This document shows positions 60,353 through 64,000 of a DNA stretch of 64,000 nt, in pieces. Source of the DNA: Alistipes sp. (GTDB lineage Bacteria; Bacteroidota; Bacteroidia; Bacteroidales; Rikenellaceae). The notes below the pieces were generated by a model that saw only the letters and a program-made list of their open reading frames with translations, had not been told where the DNA came from and did not search any database. Positions within the stretch are counted from its first letter, which is position 1. The number at the start of each line of letters is the position of its first letter. Position numbers and translations under genes: made by a program. The stretch is taken from contig JAGATC010000020.1 of the NCBI GenBank assembly GCA_017621455.1, forward strand, positions 186,001 through 250,000. The letters run 5' to 3'.

Positions 60353-61303
60353 AAAACGCATGGTATCTACGCCATCGGCATAGTCGGTAAGTGCGGGGTA
60401 TTGGGCGCGACCAAAGGCGATGTCGCTGTGTGACACAACGCACTGGATGACCTCCTTATTATCTGAAATCCACTCTCTAACCTCCTCTATATCATCATAT
60501 TCTCGTAGCGTGACTACGGCTAACGAGTTGGAAAAACCATTCCCCTTACACATAACGAATGCCCCGCAGTCATGGTGCTCCACGCCCTCGATTGTGAGTG
60601 TGGCACGCATAGATTGCACGTTGCGCTGTAGCTTGGGGTTGTGGGCAGGTGCGCTCTCGAACTTTGGGGTGTAGCCTCGTGGTACGAAGAGCATCGACAC
60701 CGAGCGGCAGCCGAGGCCCGAGTATGAGGTGATGTCGGTGTATAGCCCGCGAAGCTCCTCGTGGCTCTCTGTGCCATCGAGTATGGCTATGGAGTGGCGG
60801 CTGCCACGCAGTAGCGTGCGTGTCGAGGCGAAGTGCTCGCGGAAGTAGGCGTTGGCATCGTCGCCACCTGTGGCTATCGCCATATCGTAGTGGTCGGTGG
60901 CATCGTAATCTTCAATCCTAATAGCGGGCTCTATCTCGCGTAAAAGCCCTATGACATAGTGCATTAGCACCCTATCTTTGCTTGAGGGCTTCACGCAGCA
61001 CGTGTGCCCTGCGGCTATGACGCACAGCAGGTCGAAGAAGCCGACAAGCGGGATATTACCCGCCATAACTACAGCTACGCGCTTTGGTGTATGTGTTGGC
61101 TTATATCTTGATAGCCATGCTGTTAGGTACCCTTCTGTGAGCATTTCTGAGCGTATGGCCTCTACCGCTTGCAGTATATCCCTGCGTGTAAACCACCCAT
61201 TTTCGGCCACGGCATCCTCTATAATGCGTGCCGTTGTCTCATCCTCACCGAACGAGGCTAAGCGCTCCCCGAGCGTGGTAAATATAGCTATGGTGTGTAG
61301 CAT
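60341..61303 (-). CDS. Acyl-CoA reductase (LuxC-like)
   Basis: A 320-residue protein of the LuxC-like acyl-CoA reductase family, which reduces acyl-thioesters to aldehydes. ATG 61303 is chosen over a GTG at 61309. The conserved stretches VAVVMAGNIPLVGFFDLLCVIAAGHTCCVKPSSKD (about 75-110) and SYSGLGCRSVSMLFVPRG, with the likely nucleophile Cys (about 221), are clear. It begins seven bases after the thioredoxin-fold lipoprotein gene, in the same direction, and converges on the glycosyltransferase. Cofactor and product unknown. Confidence 0.85.
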   Translation of the reverse strand: MLHTIAIFTTLGERLASFGEDETTARIIEDAVAENGWFTRRDILQAVEAIRSEMLTEGYLTAWLSRYKPTHTPKRVAVVMAGNIPLVGFFDLLCVIAAGHTCCVKPSSKDRVLMHYVIGLLREIEPAIRIEDYDATDHYDMAIATGGDDANAYFREHFASTRTLLRGSRHSIAILDGTESHEELRGLYTDITSYSGLGCRSVSMLFVPRGYTPKFESAPAHNPKLQRNVQSMRATLTIEGVEHHDCGAFVMCKGNGFSNSLAVVTLREYDDIEEVREWISDNKEVIQCVVSHSDIAFGRAQYPALTDYADGVDTMRFLLG

Positions 61304-61310
61304 GGGCACT

Positions 61311-62270
61311 CTACATTGCCTCGAGGTAGGCTATGGCGTTCTCGATTTGTGCCACCGAGGTGCCATCTTTGATGATGACACGCTTCTCTGGGTCAAGCAG
61401 ATAGAGCGATGGGATGGCGCTAAGGTTGTAGCTGCGCTCCGCGGTGAGTCGCATGCCCTCATCGTAGCCTACAATCCATGTTGACGGCATTTCGGGGAGG
61501 TGCTCACGCCACGCCTCCAGGTCTTCGTCGGGATATACTGAGAGGGTGCGCACGCGTCCCAACTCAGTAAGCTCGTTGATAAGGGGTGAGGAGGTTATCT
61601 CCTCCTGAATCTCGCGGCACATGGGACAGCCAGGGTTTGAGAACATGAGGATTACGTACTCTGTATCGATGTTGTGTAGTCGTCCGCTGCGACCATCCGC
61701 TAAGCGGTATGTGAAGTCGTTAGCCACGGTGCCTATGCGGTTTTGGCGTGCCATGTCGAGCTCATAATTGGGGCCTATGCGGTCGTACTCGTCGAGGAGC
61801 TCCGAGGTGGTAATCACCTCGAGTATAGGGATATACATCTCGTCGTTGCGTAGTGGCGAGTTGGGGTCGTGGAGCACACCCTCTGCCACGTACCACATGA
61901 AGTCGAAGACGGGGCGGCTATGCTCGGCACGCTGCATCACGGAGCGTAGCAGCGAGTCGCGGCGAAGACCATTACGCTCGACACTCAGCAGGTTGGCATA
62001 GTCGGCAAAGGCCTGCATGATGGCTATGGTGTCGTAGGCGACGACCTCCTCTTCGGCCTCGAAGTCGAAGTCGTCCCAGTAGTGCTCCATGGCATAGTTA
62101 TAGTCGTCGAGAGTGGCGATATTGTAGATGTCTACCTCCACATTCATGCGACGCGTGCCTGGGGCATAGACCTCCTTGGCTGCCTCCTCGCTCTTATCTT
62201 GCTTCGGCTTTGTCTCGGCGCACGAGACGAGGATTAGTGCCATGATTGTGGCGTAATATAAGTGCTTCAT
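61311..62270 (-). CDS. Thioredoxin-fold lipoprotein (DUF5106-like)
   Basis: Starting at ATG 62270 (MKHLYY; a GTG at 62276 is less likely) this has 319 residues. Lipobox LVSC. An N-terminal helical region (about 40-170; ALDDYNYAMEHYWDDFDF type) of the DUF5106 kind is followed by a thioredoxin/TlpA-like domain (about 185-319): FTYRLADGRSGRLHNI, YVILMFSNPGCPMCREI with the redox pair Cys-Pro-Met-Cys, and AIPSLYLLDPEKRVI with the cis-Pro. Probably a periplasmic thiol-disulfide oxidoreductase held in a membrane. The name DUF5106 is from memory of the family. Confidence 0.82.
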   Translation of the reverse strand: MKHLYYATIMALILVSCAETKPKQDKSEEAAKEVYAPGTRRMNVEVDIYNIATLDDYNYAMEHYWDDFDFEAEEEVVAYDTIAIMQAFADYANLLSVERNGLRRDSLLRSVMQRAEHSRPVFDFMWYVAEGVLHDPNSPLRNDEMYIPILEVITTSELLDEYDRIGPNYELDMARQNRIGTVANDFTYRLADGRSGRLHNIDTEYVILMFSNPGCPMCREIQEEITSSPLINELTELGRVRTLSVYPDEDLEAWREHLPEMPSTWIVGYDEGMRLTAERSYNLSAIPSLYLLDPEKRVIIKDGTSVAQIENAIAYLEAM

Positions 62271-62295
62271 ACTCACTCTTATTCAATTAGAAATT

Positions 62296-62342
62296 ACTAA
62301 TTGTTCGCCGGCAGTAGTTGACGCCTTATCACTGCAAAATAA
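62296..62342 (-). repeat. Post-stop repeat fragment R9
   Basis: Directly after the argS stop, read on the minus strand, comes TTTTGCAGTGATAAGGCG then TCAACTACTGCCGGCGAACA. About 45 bases align with the left part of R2 (shared GATAAGGC and CTACTGCCG). No hairpin core follows, so it is a truncated or minimal copy. Confidence 0.65.
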
Positions 62343-64000
62343 TTACATGCGCTCGGGAACGTTGATGCCCAAGAGCGACATTGCCGAGCGGATGACGCGT
62401 GCCACCTCGCCTGCGAGCTTCAGACGCAATGAGCGTACCGCTGCGTTCTCCTCCTTGAGGATAGAGTGGTCGTGGTAGTAGCCGTTGAACTGCTTAGCGA
62501 GGTCGTAGGCGTATGCCGCGATTACCGAGGGCGCAAACTGCTCACCTGCCGAGCGTACCACAGCGGGGTACTCCGTGAGGGCCTTGATGAGCTCCACCTC
62601 CTCGGCAAGGAGTGTCGCCTCCATATAGTTGCTTGAGTCGATACCTGCCTCCTCGGCCTTGCGTAGGATTGAGCATATACGCGCATGGGTGTACTGTACG
62701 AAGGGGCCAGTGTTACCGTTGAAGTCGATGCTCTCGCGTGGGTCGAACAACATGGTCTTCTTGGGGTCTACCTTGAGGATGAAGTACTTCAACGCGCCAA
62801 GGCCTACCATCTCCGAAATCTTTGCAGCCTCCTCGTCTGATACGCCATCGAGCTTACCCAGCTCCTCGGACATCTCGCGGGCTGTAGCCACCATATCGGC
62901 GATAAGGTCGTCGGCATCTACCACCGTACCCTCGCGTGACTTCATCTTACCCTCGGGCAACTCAACCATGCCGTACGAGAGGTGGAAGATGTTGTCGCTC
63001 CACTCATAGCCGAGCTTCTTCAACACAAGCTTCAATACCTGGAAGTGGTAGTTCTGCTCGTTGCCCACGACGTATATCATATCGTCGAGCTTATTCTCCT
63101 CGAAGCGGCTCAATGCCGTGCCGAGGTCCTGAGTCATATATACCGATGTGCCGTCGCCACGAAGTAGGAGCTTCTGGTCGAGGCCATCTGCCTCAAGGTC
63201 AATCCATACGGAGTTATCCTCCTTGCGGAAGAATACGCCCTTCTTTAGGCCCTCCTCCACGAGGCTCTTACCGAGGAGATATGTCTGCGACTCGTAGTAT
63301 ACCTTGTCGAAGTCGACACCAAGAGCCTTGTACGTTACGTCGAAGCCCTCGTATACCCAGCCGTTCATAGTCTCCCAGAGTGAGTATACCTCGGGGTCCT
63401 TAGCCTCCCACTTGCGTAGCATCTCCTGTGCCTGGAGCATGATGGGAGCCTTTTTCTTGGCCTCATCCTCAGCCATGCCCTCGGCAACGAGTGCCTTCAC
63501 CTCCTGTTTGTAGTGCTTGTCGAATTCGACATAGTACTTACCTACGAGGTGGTCGCCCTTCATGCCCGACGATGCGGGGGTCTCGCCATTGCCATAGAGC
63601 TGCCATGCAAGCATCGACTTACAGATGTGGATACCGCGGTCGTTGACGAGGTTTACCTTGATGACATTGTGGCCGTTAGCCTTGAGAATGGTCGCCACCG
63701 AATAGCCGAGCAGGTTGTTACGTATGTGACCGAGGTGCAGGGGCTTGTTGGTGTTTGGCGACGAGTACTCAATCATTATGGTGCGTCCCGAAGAGGGAGC
63801 CATGCCGTAGTTCTCGGTGTCAACAATCTCCGCGAAGCGCTCTGCCCAGAAAGAGGCATCTACCGAGAGGTTGAGGAAGCCCTTGATTACATTGAAACTC
63901 TTAATCTCGGGTGTCGATGCTGTAATCTTCTCACCTAACTCTGTAGCTGTAGCCTCGGGTGACTTCTTCGATGCTCGTAGTAGGGGGAACACCACCACGG
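62343..64000 (-). CDS. argS: Arginyl-tRNA synthetase (N-terminus beyond window edge)
   Basis: A class I synthetase for arginine. 552 codons are visible and the frame stays open to base 64000, so about 40-50 N-terminal residues are missing; the GTG near the edge is not the true start. The HIGH motif appears as SSPNTNKPLHLGHIRNNLLG (about 80-99 of the visible part). The KMSKS-like site is GKMKSREGTVVDADDL. The C-terminal DALR anticodon-binding domain ends AMSLLGINVPERM. The stop is followed directly by repeat R9. Confidence 0.96.
   Translation of the reverse strand, partial: VVVFPLLRASKKSPEATATELGEKITASTPEIKSFNVIKGFLNLSVDASFWAERFAEIVDTENYGMAPSSGRTIMIEYSSPNTNKPLHLGHIRNNLLGYSVATILKANGHNVIKVNLVNDRGIHICKSMLAWQLYGNGETPASSGMKGDHLVGKYYVEFDKHYKQEVKALVAEGMAEDEAKKKAPIMLQAQEMLRKWEAKDPEVYSLWETMNGWVYEGFDVTYKALGVDFDKVYYESQTYLLGKSLVEEGLKKGVFFRKEDNSVWIDLEADGLDQKLLLRGDGTSVYMTQDLGTALSRFEENKLDDMIYVVGNEQNYHFQVLKLVLKKLGYEWSDNIFHLSYGMVELPEGKMKSREGTVVDADDLIADMVATAREMSEELGKLDGVSDEEAAKISEMVGLGALKYFILKVDPKKTMLFDPRESIDFNGNTGPFVQYTHARICSILRKAEEAGIDSSNYMEATLLAEEVELIKALTEYPAVVRSAGEQFAPSVIAAYAYDLAKQFNGYYHDHSILKEENAAVRSLRLKLAGEVARVIRSAMSLLGINVPERM

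Overview
The window comes from a Bacteroidales bacterium. The evidence is a SusC/SusD pair, many BACON-domain lipoproteins, a complete Na+-NQR operon, near-absence of Shine-Dalgarno sequences, and repeated TTG-(19 to 21)-TAnnTTTG promoters of the Bacteroidetes type. A mid-range base composition plus NQR together with a monomeric [FeFe] hydrogenase would fit an Alistipes/Rikenellaceae-like gut commensal, but that genus guess is inference.

Layout. 1-5509: four surface-lipoprotein genes in a row (the first cut by the window edge), built from BACON domains, SusE/F-like domains and a recurring C-terminal beta module. 5605-10982: an HtrA-type protease, glnS, an outer-membrane protein, a TrmH-type RNA methyltransferase and a small barrel. 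11132-11946: convergent tRNA-Ser(GCT) and tRNA-Leu(CAG) genes with partial copies of both 3' ends between them. 12076-13940: lspA, xerC/D-type recombinase and hpf. 14336-18082: a DUF5723-like protein, then a minus-strand trio (2-hydroxyacid dehydrogenase, tcdA, a short TatD). 18261-22825: an orphan SusD/SusC pair. 23218-29182: nqrABCDEF. 29606-33692: obg and two lipoproteins. 33913-35409: divIC/ftsB-like, queE, hpt. 35464-40632: hydF, hydG, hydE and a monomeric [FeFe] hydrogenase. 40974-49348: fabD, a TPR/LuxR-type regulator and a divergent operon of three large lipoproteins. 49428-55019: an outer-membrane protein and potDCBA. 55414-64000: M16 protease, acyl-ACP thioesterase, glycosyltransferase, LuxC-like acyl-CoA reductase, a thioredoxin-fold lipoprotein and argS (cut by the edge).

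How the genes fit together. NQR supplies a sodium gradient; the hydrogenase with its three maturases disposes of or senses reducing equivalents from fermentation; PotABCD imports polyamines. The lipoproteins and SusCD form the cell-surface layer, whose precursors need LspA for maturation.

The most unusual signal is a family of at least nine short intergenic repeats. They sit directly after stop codons and open with a TTT-n3-GTGATA-(A/G)-n-G-like motif. Most then form a nested hairpin whose middle stem differs in every copy, while the apex keeps a GTAC-N6-GTAC or ATAC-N5to8-GTAT form. Several copies have imperfect terminal inverted repeats, and three loci carry them in tandem pairs. The second is an unnamed beta module of about 110 to 130 residues repeated in at least six lipoproteins from three separate loci. 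No CRISPR array, prophage, intact insertion sequence or recognisable defence system was seen.
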